Assembly: GCA_020072815.1 (NCBI GenBank)
Contig: JAIQGE010000025.1
Coordinates: forward strand, 1 to 50,748
DNA: 50,748 nucleotides
Reading direction: 5' to 3'
Source of the DNA: Terriglobia bacterium
GTDB taxonomy: Bacteria; Acidobacteriota; Terriglobia; Terriglobales; Acidobacteriaceae
The notes beneath the pieces were generated by a model. The model was not told the origin of the DNA, searched no databases, and was given only the letters and a program-made list of their open reading frames with translations. Every line of letters begins with the position of its first letter. The first letter of the stretch is position 1. Positions 34,777 through 43,383 of the stretch are shown piece by piece. Made by a program: the position numbers and the translations under genes.

Positions 34777-34782
34777 TATAAT
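34777..34782 (+). promoter_or_regulatory. TATAAT box ten bases before the CmcI-like gene
   Basis: A consensus -10 box is separated from the ATG at 34793 by ten bases. No ribosome binding site lies between them. Confidence 0.4.
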
Positions 34783-34792
34783 TTGCGGCGCG

Positions 34793-35479
34793 ATGCCGTT
34801 GTCCAAAATTTCTAAAGCGTTCAATCGGTTCAACCCCTTCTATGCCGCCGCCAAGCGCTACTACCATCTCTGGTATTACAACAATCTGGTGTGGACCCAG
34901 ACCTCCTGGTTGGGCGTCCAGACCTACAAGTCCCCGATGGACATGTGGAATTACCAGGAGATATTGGTTTCATTACGGCCCTCGGTGGTCATTGAATTTG
35001 GCACCTGGCACGGAGGATCAGCGCTTTTCTTTTCAGCTGTGATGCAGCAGATCGGGAAGCCCTTCGTGATCATTTCCGTGGATATTGCTCAAGACCAGGT
35101 CTCAGAGAGGACTAAGTCCGACCCCAACATACGTCTGTTGACTATGTCATCTGACCGGGAGGAAGTACGGCGGGCCATCGCGCAAGTGAGGCATGACCAT
35201 CCCGGCCCGGCATTCGCCATTCTTGACAGCGACCACTCCAAGAAGCACGTGCTGAGCGAAATGATTAATCTTCGCAATCTTCTTGTTTCGGGGGACTACT
35301 TGATCGTGGAAGACTCCAATGTCAATGGCCATCCCGTCCTGAGATCTTTTGGCCCGGGACCCTTCGAAGCTATTCAGGAATACTTCCGCAGCTTCCCTGA
35401 CGACTACGAACACGATTTTGAGCGGGAACGCAAGTTCGGATTCTCATTTGCACCCCAGGGCTTTCTGCGCAGGCGTTAG
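34793..35479 (+). CDS. CmcI/rhamnosyl O-methyltransferase-like methyltransferase
   Basis: A 228-aa protein of the cephalosporin hydroxylase/CmcI family (PF04989). These are SAM-dependent O-methyltransferases acting on antibiotics or rhamnose. Characteristic segments are TSWLGVQTYKSPMDMWNYQE, VVIEFGTWHGGSALFFSAVM (motif I), FAILDSDHSKKHVLSEM and YLIVEDSNVNGHPV. The metal-binding Asp/His cluster is intact. A consensus TATAAT lies ten bases before the ATG, so a leaderless start is possible. It closes the glycan cluster. Confidence 0.9.
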   Translation: MPLSKISKAFNRFNPFYAAAKRYYHLWYYNNLVWTQTSWLGVQTYKSPMDMWNYQEILVSLRPSVVIEFGTWHGGSALFFSAVMQQIGKPFVIISVDIAQDQVSERTKSDPNIRLLTMSSDREEVRRAIAQVRHDHPGPAFAILDSDHSKKHVLSEMINLRNLLVSGDYLIVEDSNVNGHPVLRSFGPGPFEAIQEYFRSFPDDYEHDFERERKFGFSFAPQGFLRRR

Positions 35480-35514
35480 CAGGAAGCGCCGTCTCGCCGC
35501 TTCATCTATCCACG

Positions 35515-35550
35515 AAAAAATAGGTCAGGCCCTCCGCGGGCCCGACCTAT
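35515..35550 (-). terminator. Strong terminator for the beta-helix gene, perhaps bidirectional
   Basis: ATAGGTCAGGCCC pairs with GGGCCCGACCTAT around TCCGC, with one A-C mismatch. Six A at 35515-35520 give a T-run on the minus strand, just past the 3' end of the gene at 35580. It also follows the rightward methyltransferase gene by about 40 bases. Confidence 0.85.
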
Positions 35551-35579
35551 GCACATCGAGATTGACAATCACCCGCAGG

Positions 35580-36479
35580 CTACTGCGGAGGAATTGTCCC
35601 GCTGGGCGACCCGTTGGTGCCGTTGAAGTTGTTGGAGAAGGAGAGAATCGATCCGTTGGTGGAAACGAATATCCCATGGGCAACGTTTCCATAGATCGAT
35701 GTTGCTGCCATACGAATCGTCGCCGTACCCGCGCCACCGCCAGAAAAGATCCCGGTATCAGTGTTATTGGATGCGGTCGAGTTGTGAACATCGAGCTCCG
35801 CCGTGCCGGCGGCTGGTTGCGCAACAAGGCCGAACGTATTCAGAGATGCCGAGCTGTTGGTCACGACGATCTTGCTGTTGCTTCCCGCCAGAACTCCGAA
35901 ATTGTTCAGCTCGAAATGCGAGCCATCTATGCTCACCGTGGTAAGAGCCGTGGACACGACCGAGAGTCCGTGCCCGGTGTTGCTGGTTACGTCCGTATGG
36001 GTGACCCACACTCGCCCGCCTGCGGTTGCAACGTTGATCCCGTTCCCCGTGAAGCCGAAAATCGCGCAGTTTTCAATGCCCAGCGCCTTGCCGGAGAGGA
36101 ACTGGATGCCGTTGAGGCCCGTTCCAATTCCATTGATCCGCAGGTTTCGCAGGATCACAACGTCCGTGGATGCGTTGGCCTGCACCACGATTCCGTTGGT
36201 GCCGCTGACCAGCACGGAGGCCACCTGGCCGCCGCCGCCGTCAATGGTGATGGCTTTGGTGATAGTTACCGCGCCGTACCCGGCGGGATCGAGCGCGTCA
36301 ATTTCGCCACCGGCCGCGGTCTTGGAGATCGCGCCGGCAAATGTCTTGCAGGGGGCGGTTCGGCTGCAGGGGTTAGCATCATCGCCGACCCCTGATACCC
36401 AAGTGCGGCTGGCTTGCCCGTACATCATGGTGGTACCCAGTGCGGCAAAAATCAACCACTTCACAACATTGATTTTCAT
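35580..36479 (-). CDS. Exported parallel beta-helix protein
   Basis: A 299-aa protein with a signal peptide (VVKWLIFAALGTTMMYGQAS). The mature part has the pectate-lyase/CASH (PbH1) rhythm: short strands with repeated N, G, V and I, such as VVILRNLRINGIGTGLNGIQ and SSASLNTFGLVAQPAAGTAE. The N-terminal GDDANPCSRTAPCKTFAGAI matches the DUF1565-like opening of such proteins. Carbohydrate binding or hydrolysis is possible, but no catalytic Asp trio is obvious. It lies downstream of the glycan genes in opposite orientation. Confidence 0.88.
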   Translation of the reverse strand: MKINVVKWLIFAALGTTMMYGQASRTWVSGVGDDANPCSRTAPCKTFAGAISKTAAGGEIDALDPAGYGAVTITKAITIDGGGGQVASVLVSGTNGIVVQANASTDVVILRNLRINGIGTGLNGIQFLSGKALGIENCAIFGFTGNGINVATAGGRVWVTHTDVTSNTGHGLSVVSTALTTVSIDGSHFELNNFGVLAGSNSKIVVTNSSASLNTFGLVAQPAAGTAELDVHNSTASNNTDTGIFSGGGAGTATIRMAATSIYGNVAHGIFVSTNGSILSFSNNFNGTNGSPSGTIPPQ

Positions 36480-37239
36480 TTTGATTTTCTAGCTCCTTTC
36501 TTTTTCTTCGTGCCTTTTCGTCAGTTGTTAACGCCGGTAAACTCGAGCCCAAAAGGCTTATGCAACGGTCAACCAATCTGCTGCCGGGCCATTCCTTAAA
36601 GGGTCGCCTTTCTCGTTCGAGAGGGGTAGTGGCGGATACCAGCAGACCGTATCACTTTTTCTCACCATTTTCTTAGAAAAACTTACTTCCGTTGCCAGCA
36701 TCTGCCAGTTCAATGAAATCAGCCACTTACCTGCCGTCGGCCGATCTTCTGTTGGGTTCCGGGCCGCTCTGTTTTGATAATTCCTTTCGCTGGCCAGGCG
36801 ACGCAGTTCGCGCGTTGCGGCATCAAGACAGGGGTGGGGCCAGCTCACCCTCCTGAATCATGAAAACAGGCAGAAGGTCGGGACAATCATCCTCGGCCGA
36901 CCTTGCGCGTTGGCGGACGTATTGTCGGAATGTTGATGGGTCCGGACAGTGGCAACATTGATGATTCTAGGATCACCAAAGTTCAGCTGCCATCAATAAT
37001 CAGTCGGAAAAATAAGACGTTACTTAGCTAGTAAACAATTCCGAGAATCATTTCGAACTTTGCTCAAGGATCCCGCCGGGAGTTTCCGTTGTAGTAGTAT
37101 CAGACACCGAATTGCGCTCAGCCTATGGAGGCTGCAAGGGTCTTTCTTGCGCTTGCAGGCTCGCACAAAGCGATGGGCGAAGAGCAGTCAACCCCGGACA
37201 GATGTTGTCGCGTCAGCCAAGCAGAGAAAGGAGCACAAA
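36480..37239. other. Gene-free stretch before the subtilase gene
   Basis: I see no supported coding sequence or RNA here. The sequence is AT-richer around 36650-36800 and 36950-37060. A consensus ribosome site AAAGGAG lies seven bases before the subtilase ATG at its right end. Confidence 0.5.
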
Positions 37240-38577
37240 ATGGCAATAACCAAGGAACCATCAGAAAGAAAACACCGCGCCATTGCAGCGGAAAGCGTTT
37301 CGCAAGTCGCATCAACAGCAGACGAGCTCATGCTCGCAGCCCTCGAGGGTGGTGGGGACGGGCTGACGACCGGCCGCCATCTGATTACTTTTAAGGAAGG
37401 CGCTTTCGACGCCGGGGTAAAATCCCTCAAGGCCCGCAAGGGATTGCGGGTAGCCAGCGCGGCTGACTTCAAGGCCCACGCGGTACGGTTTGAAGAAGCC
37501 GGAGACGCCGATGCCATGGTCTTTCCTGAGATCGGCGTGGCCCTGGTAGGCGGCGCAGCCGTCCAGGAACACGCACTTACGGCTGAAGCCTTCGCAGCTG
37601 AGGACGGTGCTGTGCATTCGCTTGATCCGGAATACTTCATGTTCGCCATTGGTATTAACCCGGCAGACTATCTGAGGGGCTTTCTGCGCGCGGCGGAAAC
37701 CATCCAGGCCGACCTGGGTGTAGCGCCAGTCGCCGAGGAAGTATTTCAGCCCGAAGTCGTCGGTGCCACCTGGGGTCTGGTTGCGTGCAAGGTGCCTCCC
37801 AGCTCGTTCGGAGGAAATGCAATTAAGGTGGCGGTGCTTGATACCGGCTTCGATCTGGGACACCCGGAGTTCGCAGGCCGGTCCTTTGTCACCAATTCCT
37901 TTGTGGGGCAGCAGGTGCAGGACTTGCACGGGCATGGCACACACACTACCGGGACGGCATGCGGGCCCAAGGCGCCCGCGGGGCCCATTCCGCGCTACGG
38001 GATTGCACACCAGGCGCAAATTTTCGTCGGGAAGGTGCTCAGCAACTCCGGGGGCGGGACCCAAGCGCAGGTTCTGGCCGGCATGAATTGGGCCGTTGTC
38101 AACAAGTGCGTGGCGATCTCGATGTCACTGGGTGCGCCTATCCCACCGCAAGCGTCCTACACGGCAGCGGGTGCGGCGGCGCTGGCTAAGAGCTGCCTTA
38201 TTATCGCAGCCTCGGGAAATGACAGCGTCCGGCCCGGTATCATCAAACCGGCAGGGGCGCCTGCCAACTCCCCTACGATAATGTCCGTAGCCGCGCTGGA
38301 TTCCTCTCTTCGCGTGGCGCCATTCTCGAATGGCGGCAAAGTGGACATCGCAGCGCCGGGCGTCAACGTGTTCTCGTCGTGGCCAAGACCCGCATTGCAC
38401 AAGACCATTTCGGGAACCAGCATGGCGACGCCTCATGTCTCCGGGTGCGCTGCACTTTGGGCACAAACCAGCCCTGGGCTTCGCGGTGCTGCGCTTCGCG
38501 CCAAATTGCAGGCAGCGGCCAGACACTTGCCGTTGCCGGCGAGCGACGTTGGCGCCGGCCTGGTGCAAGCGCCTTAG
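37240..38577 (+). CDS. Subtilase (S8 peptidase) without signal peptide
   Basis: A 445-aa serine protease. Catalytic residues are Asp201 in VAVLDTGFDLGHPEF, His232 in DLHGHGTHTTGTACG and Ser394 in ISGTSMATPHVSGCA. The oxyanion Asn is in AASGND (residue 327). Residues 1-180 form a long N-terminal extension ending near EVVGATWGL, which may act as an inhibitory propeptide. No signal peptide or membrane helix is seen, so it looks cytoplasmic or exported by another route. The ATG at 37240 has AAAGGAG seven bases upstream. It is followed by a small inhibitor-like gene and a phospholipase-D-like gene. Confidence 0.95.
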   Translation: MAITKEPSERKHRAIAAESVSQVASTADELMLAALEGGGDGLTTGRHLITFKEGAFDAGVKSLKARKGLRVASAADFKAHAVRFEEAGDADAMVFPEIGVALVGGAAVQEHALTAEAFAAEDGAVHSLDPEYFMFAIGINPADYLRGFLRAAETIQADLGVAPVAEEVFQPEVVGATWGLVACKVPPSSFGGNAIKVAVLDTGFDLGHPEFAGRSFVTNSFVGQQVQDLHGHGTHTTGTACGPKAPAGPIPRYGIAHQAQIFVGKVLSNSGGGTQAQVLAGMNWAVVNKCVAISMSLGAPIPPQASYTAAGAAALAKSCLIIAASGNDSVRPGIIKPAGAPANSPTIMSVAALDSSLRVAPFSNGGKVDIAAPGVNVFSSWPRPALHKTISGTSMATPHVSGCAALWAQTSPGLRGAALRAKLQAAARHLPLPASDVGAGLVQAP

Positions 38578-38665
38578 CTCGAAAAAATTGCGCCGGGCTT
38601 CAGGCCATGGGCCACCCGCGCAATCTATTCGCAGAAGAGTACACTGGTACCAGAGAGAGTGAGCT

Positions 38666-38908
38666 ATGGTTGCCGAGAAAAAAAAAGCGTTGGTAGTGAC
38701 GGTCTCAGGAGACCGCCCCATTCATGAAGTGGCGAAGGATCTTAGAACCGAAGGGTTTGACGTGAAGCAGGTGTTGGAGGCCATTGGCTCCATCACCGGT
38801 GCCGCACACCCCAAGGCAGTAAACAAGCTGCGGGCCGTGCGGGGTGTCGCAGACATCTCCGAGGACCAACCAGTGAATATCGGCCCTCCCGATGCACCGG
38901 TTTCATAA
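38666..38908 (+). CDS. Small stand-alone propeptide/inhibitor I9-like protein
   Basis: An 80-aa protein lying 88 bases after the subtilase. The fold pattern is beta-alpha-beta-beta-alpha-beta: ALVVTVSGDRPIHEVAKDLR, GFDVKQVLEAIGSITGAA, then KLRAVRGVADISEDQPVNI. That last part resembles the terminal strand of subtilisin propeptides/I9 inhibitors ('l..vpgV..veed'). From memory, similar ~80-aa proteins are often named ketohydroxyglutarate aldolase, a misleading label since no aldolase domain is present. I infer that it binds the subtilase in trans, as an inhibitor or chaperone. Confidence 0.8.
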   Translation: MVAEKKKALVVTVSGDRPIHEVAKDLRTEGFDVKQVLEAIGSITGAAHPKAVNKLRAVRGVADISEDQPVNIGPPDAPVS

Positions 38909-38991
38909 CTGCTTCCTTATGTTCAATAGTTGCGTAGTGTGAATTCCGGAAGATGTCTTTCCGGTTTTACGCAAGATCAGAAAGGAATTGT

Positions 38992-40356
38992 ATGCCTTTT
39001 GTCGTCCAAAAACATGACGCTCATTTGGCGGCGATCAAGGTCCTAGAGGAGGGAACAAGAGAGCGCAATCTCGACGTCACACTCGAAATGGTGCCTCGGA
39101 ATTGCCGCCTTGCGCCTCCCTACCATAAGGTCTCTATTCCAAAGTTCTCTATCCAGGATGAAATCATCGCCTATGCTTCGCCAGATTCGACTTTTGCTGT
39201 CACCAAAAAGCTTATTGACTCGGCAAAGAAGACGATCCTGATCGGCATTTATGATTTCACCGCAACCTACGTCGCAACTCTGCTGAAGGATGCGATAGCG
39301 CGTGGCGTCAAGGTCACGCTCATGCTGGACACCGATCACGTGAGCGACGAAGATGCCATCTTTACGAACCTTGCTGACCTGGGCGCCCAATGCGTGCCTG
39401 CTCCCTCGTGCGCGAGCAAAAAGATTCATGTCTTCCGGTCATCCCACGAAAAAGTGATCATCATTGACGGCTCACTGTGCATGGTTCAAAGCGGCAACTT
39501 CAGCAACAACAGCATTCCACTGAACGTCTCCGATGGGCGTGACGACGGCCACTTCCGCACTGGCAACCGCGACATGGGTGTGGCTGTGCGTTCCAGGAAG
39601 CTGGCTGACTTCCTGACCCAGATTTTGAATCGTGACATGAGCCTGGAGCTTAAAGCTGAGGCTGGTGTGGAAGCCGAGGCTGCCCCTCCCGCACCAATTC
39701 TGGTTGAAGCGGCTCCCACTCGAAGGCCATCCAAATTGTTTCCGAGTAAGACATTCAAGCTCGCGGCCCCACTCACCGTTCAGCCAATTCTGAGCCCCGA
39801 CAACTATATTCAGGTACTGCCGGGTATTCTGCGGCAAGCCAAGAAATCCGTCTTGATCCAGCAACAATATATCCATAGCCTCGATACGCCGGTTGCGGAG
39901 CTTATGCAGGCCATTGCCGAAGCGCGCAAAGCGAACGCCAAGCTTGACGTTCGTATCCTGCTGGGCAAGTTGTTCGACGACAAGGCATTGCAACAGGAGA
40001 AAAAAAACCTCGCAAACATTGCCGCCTTGTACAAATTGAAAATTGGCACAAACATCCGTTACGTGGACACAACACGCCTGGTCCACTGCCACAACAAACT
40101 GATCCTGGTGGACGGCGTCACGGTGCTGGTAAGCTCGCAAAACTGGTCAAATGCAGCGATCAACGACAACCGGGAGGCAGGCCTGTTGTTCGGCCACAAA
40201 GGCGTGGCGACGTATTTCACCAACATTTTCGAAACGGACTGGTCTGTGGGCGTGAAGAAGCTTCCCGACCACATCAGTTCCGGAGGCGTATCAACGGAGA
40301 TGGTGGGCCGTGGTGGCTTCGTCGAAGTGGCTGCGGCGGACTATCAAGAAGTTTAG
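38992..40356 (+). CDS. Phospholipase-D-like protein with two HKD motifs
   Basis: A 454-aa protein with two PLD active sites: SSHEKVIIIDG (H152, K154, D159) followed by GNFSNNS, and VHCHNKLILVDG (H367, K369, D374) followed by SQNWSNAAINDNREAG. The two domains are joined by an Ala/Pro/Glu-rich linker (about residues 222-262). There is no signal peptide. The family includes phospholipases, cardiolipin synthases and phosphodiesterase nucleases; the NREAG ending is common in nuclease-like members. AAAGGA five bases upstream fixes the ATG at 38992. It may be cotranscribed with the protease and inhibitor, with gaps of about 80 bases. Confidence 0.93.
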   Translation: MPFVVQKHDAHLAAIKVLEEGTRERNLDVTLEMVPRNCRLAPPYHKVSIPKFSIQDEIIAYASPDSTFAVTKKLIDSAKKTILIGIYDFTATYVATLLKDAIARGVKVTLMLDTDHVSDEDAIFTNLADLGAQCVPAPSCASKKIHVFRSSHEKVIIIDGSLCMVQSGNFSNNSIPLNVSDGRDDGHFRTGNRDMGVAVRSRKLADFLTQILNRDMSLELKAEAGVEAEAAPPAPILVEAAPTRRPSKLFPSKTFKLAAPLTVQPILSPDNYIQVLPGILRQAKKSVLIQQQYIHSLDTPVAELMQAIAEARKANAKLDVRILLGKLFDDKALQQEKKNLANIAALYKLKIGTNIRYVDTTRLVHCHNKLILVDGVTVLVSSQNWSNAAINDNREAGLLFGHKGVATYFTNIFETDWSVGVKKLPDHISSGGVSTEMVGRGGFVEVAAADYQEV

Positions 40357-40927
40357 TATCTTGCGCCTGCTGATCGGCGGTCACGCTTGTACAACTTCAA
40401 AATGACTCCCTTCGCGCCAATCGGCCGGTAAACCCTTCTCTATGCCGCCGTAGAAACGTCGCCCGCGGCGCGCGGCTGACGTTGAATGACTTCGACATTT
40501 ATCATTCCTGCTTGATCCCCTTGCTGTCGAACATGACGATATTGGAGCCGGTATTCATGCACTAGCACGCTCAAGTGCAGGAAAAATCAGGTGGTAGTAG
40601 AAGAGAGGTGGTAGCCCAAACGGTTGCCAATTGGAACCAGACTGTGAGCTGGCTGCAAGAAATGGACCTACTGAGGCGAGCCGGGTCATTTCGCGCGGCC
40701 TAGCCCATAATTAGGAGCACACAGACACCCCCAAGCAAATACAGCCTCTGGTCGATCCAAGATTTCCCAGAGGGCATCCGATAAGGCGCTAGATCTTCTC
40801 CGATCAGTTCCAGCGAGACCCCGCAGGTATACGCCTGCGGGGTTTCGCTTTGCTGCGGAATGATTGAAGACCCGATTGCCTGTGTTCGCCACATTCTCCC
40901 AAATCCAATTAAGGCCTATCTAAGACG
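40357..40927. other. Gene-free stretch with a very strong hairpin at 40812-40849
   Basis: No gene is supported here. AGCGAGACCCCGCAGG (40812-40827) pairs with CCTGCGGGGTTTCGCT (40834-40849) around TATACG, a 16-pair stem with one G-T pair. It is followed by TTGCTG, so T-content is modest. It could be a transcription terminator or an end structure of the adjacent IS91-like element. Confidence 0.6.
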
Positions 40928-41818
40928 ATGACTCAATCTGATGACCATGAACCCAGCCACACCTCGAGCAACCATCAACAGAGGCTCAAAACGTGCCGCC
41001 CGAATGAACTCCGTCCCCATCCGGCTTACGTTCGGCACCATCTCTCTGTTTCGGCAACCAAACTGTCCAAAGTCGCAGAGCAAGGAGAGCGTGCCTTACG
41101 AGAGCCCCTCTTCATCACGCAGGACCATCTGATTCTTGACGGGTATGCCCGCTGGGAACTCGCTCGTCAACAAGGAGATGGCGCGCTCCCGTGTGTCCAG
41201 TTCGAGCTTTCCGAAGCCGAAGCTCTGCTCTGGTTACTGCACAAACATCGCCGGGCGGATGGGCTAAACGCATTCAGCAGGATTCTTCTCGCGTTGGACC
41301 TGGAACCTTGGCTGAAAGAAAAGGCACGTTCAAATCAGCAGGCCGGCGGCCAAAACAAGGGTTCGTCAAAATTGACAGAAGCTGAAAGACTGGATGTGCG
41401 GTCCGAAATCGCGCTAGCCGCAGGTGTATCGGTTGGTAACCTGAGCAAGGCCAAGCGGCTCAGAAGTTCGGCGATCTCGGAACTCCTAGACGCGCTACGC
41501 AGCGGGGAGATCAGTATTCACCGGGCATGGACATGGAGCCAAGCCGCGCCAGCTGACCAGCGCGAGGCATTGTGGTGTTACAGGAACGAGAGAGGTGTAA
41601 ACAAAGAGATTAGGGCCCTCATATCGAAACATCGCGCAAAAAGCTCACCAAAATCATTCAATCTGATTGATCTGCTAAGAGCTTTGCCTGGTCTTGAAGC
41701 CGAGGAACTCGCATCGGTTAGCGTGAAACTGCTTCGTGCTCATGGAAAGACTATTTTTATCACCGAAGAATTGCTCCGCATCCTGGCTTCCCAGGGAGGA
41801 GTCCTTGCGCTACAGTGA
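40928..41818 (+). CDS. ParB/Srx-like domain protein fused in operon with an IS91-type transposase
   Basis: A 296-aa protein. Residues about 22-110 match the ParB N-terminal domain: CRPNELRPHPAYVRH, REPLFITQDHLILDGYARWE and ALPCVQFELSEAEALLWLL. A helical part follows with an HTH-like stretch, SEIALAAGVSVGNLSKAKRL, then LRSGEISIHRAWTWSQAA, as in ParB central domains. There is no partner parA. The stop overlaps the transposase start. ParB-domain proteins bind CTP and DNA, or act as nucleases; here it more likely helps target or regulate the transposon. Confidence 0.85.
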   Translation: MTQSDDHEPSHTSSNHQQRLKTCRPNELRPHPAYVRHHLSVSATKLSKVAEQGERALREPLFITQDHLILDGYARWELARQQGDGALPCVQFELSEAEALLWLLHKHRRADGLNAFSRILLALDLEPWLKEKARSNQQAGGQNKGSSKLTEAERLDVRSEIALAAGVSVGNLSKAKRLRSSAISELLDALRSGEISIHRAWTWSQAAPADQREALWCYRNERGVNKEIRALISKHRAKSSPKSFNLIDLLRALPGLEAEELASVSVKLLRAHGKTIFITEELLRILASQGGVLALQ

Positions 41819-42902
41819 GCCTCTGAAACTCATACTCGAAAGCACCCGGGACATCTGGAATCACCCCGAAACTCGGCCAGCAGTTCGCGAGAACTTCCTG
41901 AAGGTAATTCGTTGCCGAACCGCGACCCTGGGCGCAGAAATCTACGCTTCCGAGAGTGAACAGAAATACGTTTATCACTCATGCAAGTCGAGATCGTGCC
42001 CAAGCTGCGGGCATCGGGCCACCGTTCTGTGGCAAAGGGAACAGTGGGCCGCCCTACCCGATATTCCGTATGTGGGCATCTGTCTGACCATGCCCAATGT
42101 TCTGTGGCCACTCTTCCAGCAAAATCGGCATCTTCTGCACGACCTGCCGGCCCTCGGAGCCGCGGTAATTCAGCAATGGGTGAAGGCTAGGTATGGTGCT
42201 CGCGTGATGATTATGGTCGTGCCTCATACGTTCGGGCGCCATCTTACCTTCAACGCACATCTTCATATTCTTGTCTCCGCAGGGGGTCTCAGAGAATCGG
42301 AGAGCCGATGGATCCCCGGCATGCACTTCAATGACCGCGCTCTCATGCACATGTGGCGATATGCCGTCATAACGTACCTCCGCGAAGCGCTGAGAACAAA
42401 GGTCCTCACAGTCGGTACTGAAACCGCGGCACTCAAGGCATTCTTCATTAAACAGTACGAACGCTGGTGGAGCATCGACATCGCTCACTTCAGATCCAAG
42501 TCGCAATTTTTGCGCTACGCTGGCCGGTATGCACGACGACCACCGATCGCACAGCATCGTTTCCTTGAGATCACGAATCGAGAAGTAGTGTTTTGGACGA
42601 AAGATCTCAGAGAGAAACGGCACGTTGAGACCCGGTATTTGATTGAGGATTTTGTTGCGGCTCTTGCCGACCACGTACCGGACCGCTATCGGCACGCGAT
42701 TCGGTATTTTGGTTTGCTGGCTCCTGGTTCAAAGAGCAGGACATCTGCTGCGCTGTTTCTGCGCATAGGCCAAGAAAAGCGTTGCCGCCCAAAGCGATTA
42801 AGATGGAGAAACTCGCTCCGAAAGGATTTCGGAATAGATCCTCTCGTAGACACTCAGGGCCAAACCATGCATTGGATTGGCCAGCGCGCCCCGATCTCAT
42901 AG
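41805..42902 (+). CDS. IS91-family HUH transposase
   Basis: About 365 aa. The N-terminal zinc-binding motif is seen in YHSCKSRSCPSCGHRATVLW. The HUH metal site is FNAHLHILVSAGG, and the catalytic Tyr region is FLRYAGRYARRPPIAQHRF. C-terminal basic residues follow. The best start is a TTG at 41805, with GGGAGGAG directly upstream inside the ParB gene; the frame is open to 41736. No frameshift is seen, so it may be active. IS91 transposases nick DNA and replicate by rolling circle. Confidence 0.9.
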   Translation: MRYSEPLKLILESTRDIWNHPETRPAVRENFLKVIRCRTATLGAEIYASESEQKYVYHSCKSRSCPSCGHRATVLWQREQWAALPDIPYVGICLTMPNVLWPLFQQNRHLLHDLPALGAAVIQQWVKARYGARVMIMVVPHTFGRHLTFNAHLHILVSAGGLRESESRWIPGMHFNDRALMHMWRYAVITYLREALRTKVLTVGTETAALKAFFIKQYERWWSIDIAHFRSKSQFLRYAGRYARRPPIAQHRFLEITNREVVFWTKDLREKRHVETRYLIEDFVAALADHVPDRYRHAIRYFGLLAPGSKSRTSAALFLRIGQEKRCRPKRLRWRNSLRKDFGIDPLVDTQGQTMHWIGQRAPIS

Positions 42903-43383
42903 GCATTCCTGCTGACTTCTTGGGTTCCACCCTCCATGTGGTCGGAAACCACCCAACCTCGTTTTGGATCAACGGACCATTGGGTCCCCTGGCGCAACTA
43001 CTCCCAGATTTTTTTCGCAGTTTCTTGGCTACTTTCTCCACGTCGCGGTTCCTGGACGCCTTTTTTCATAAGGTTCGAGCCGCGCCGATCTCCCATCCCC
43101 TTCTTGGCTCAGAAATGGATTTTTGTTTCTCCTATACATTGAAAATTCTCGGGTGGCTTGCCTTGTCGCGTAGCCGAACTCCATCCGCATCCGAACCAAT
43201 GCTCGGCATCACCTGGCGGTTCCGGCCCATGGATCGATGCACAATCCTGATGGCCCCGGCACTCCTTCCCCCTTCGACCGCCCGGGCAATCTACGTCGTC
43301 TTAGACTTTGCCATTGTCTATGATGGCATATACAATCACCATTCGGCCACGGTGTCAAAGGAAAACTTGAGGAACTGAATATC
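42903..43383. other. Gene-free stretch after the transposase
   Basis: I see no supported gene. An open frame at 42782-43378 crosses the end of the transposase but has no recognisable composition. The right end of the IS91-like element probably lies here. Confidence 0.4.

Larger units (their letters stand above)
40928..42902 (+). mobile_element. IS91-like element with a ParB-like accessory gene (limits unknown)
   Basis: The two overlapping genes make a compact unit typical of a transposon. IS91 elements move by rolling circle and lack terminal inverted repeats, so ends cannot be set by eye. The 16-pair hairpin at 40812-40849 is a candidate for a terminal structure. The flanking 42903-43383 holds no supported gene. 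Confidence 0.5.

Noticed and set aside
35349-36395. A 348-codon plus-strand frame over the beta-helix gene
   Set aside because: It lies opposite an intact exported protein with signal peptide and terminator; the reading is a shadow.
40600-40900. A tRNA or small RNA gene before the transposon
   Set aside because: No cloverleaf or T-loop sequence could be found; only the single strong hairpin is supported.
40928-41818. A chromosome or plasmid partition gene parB
   Set aside because: No parA or parS-like sites are near, and the gene overlaps a transposase, so a transposon accessory role is more likely.
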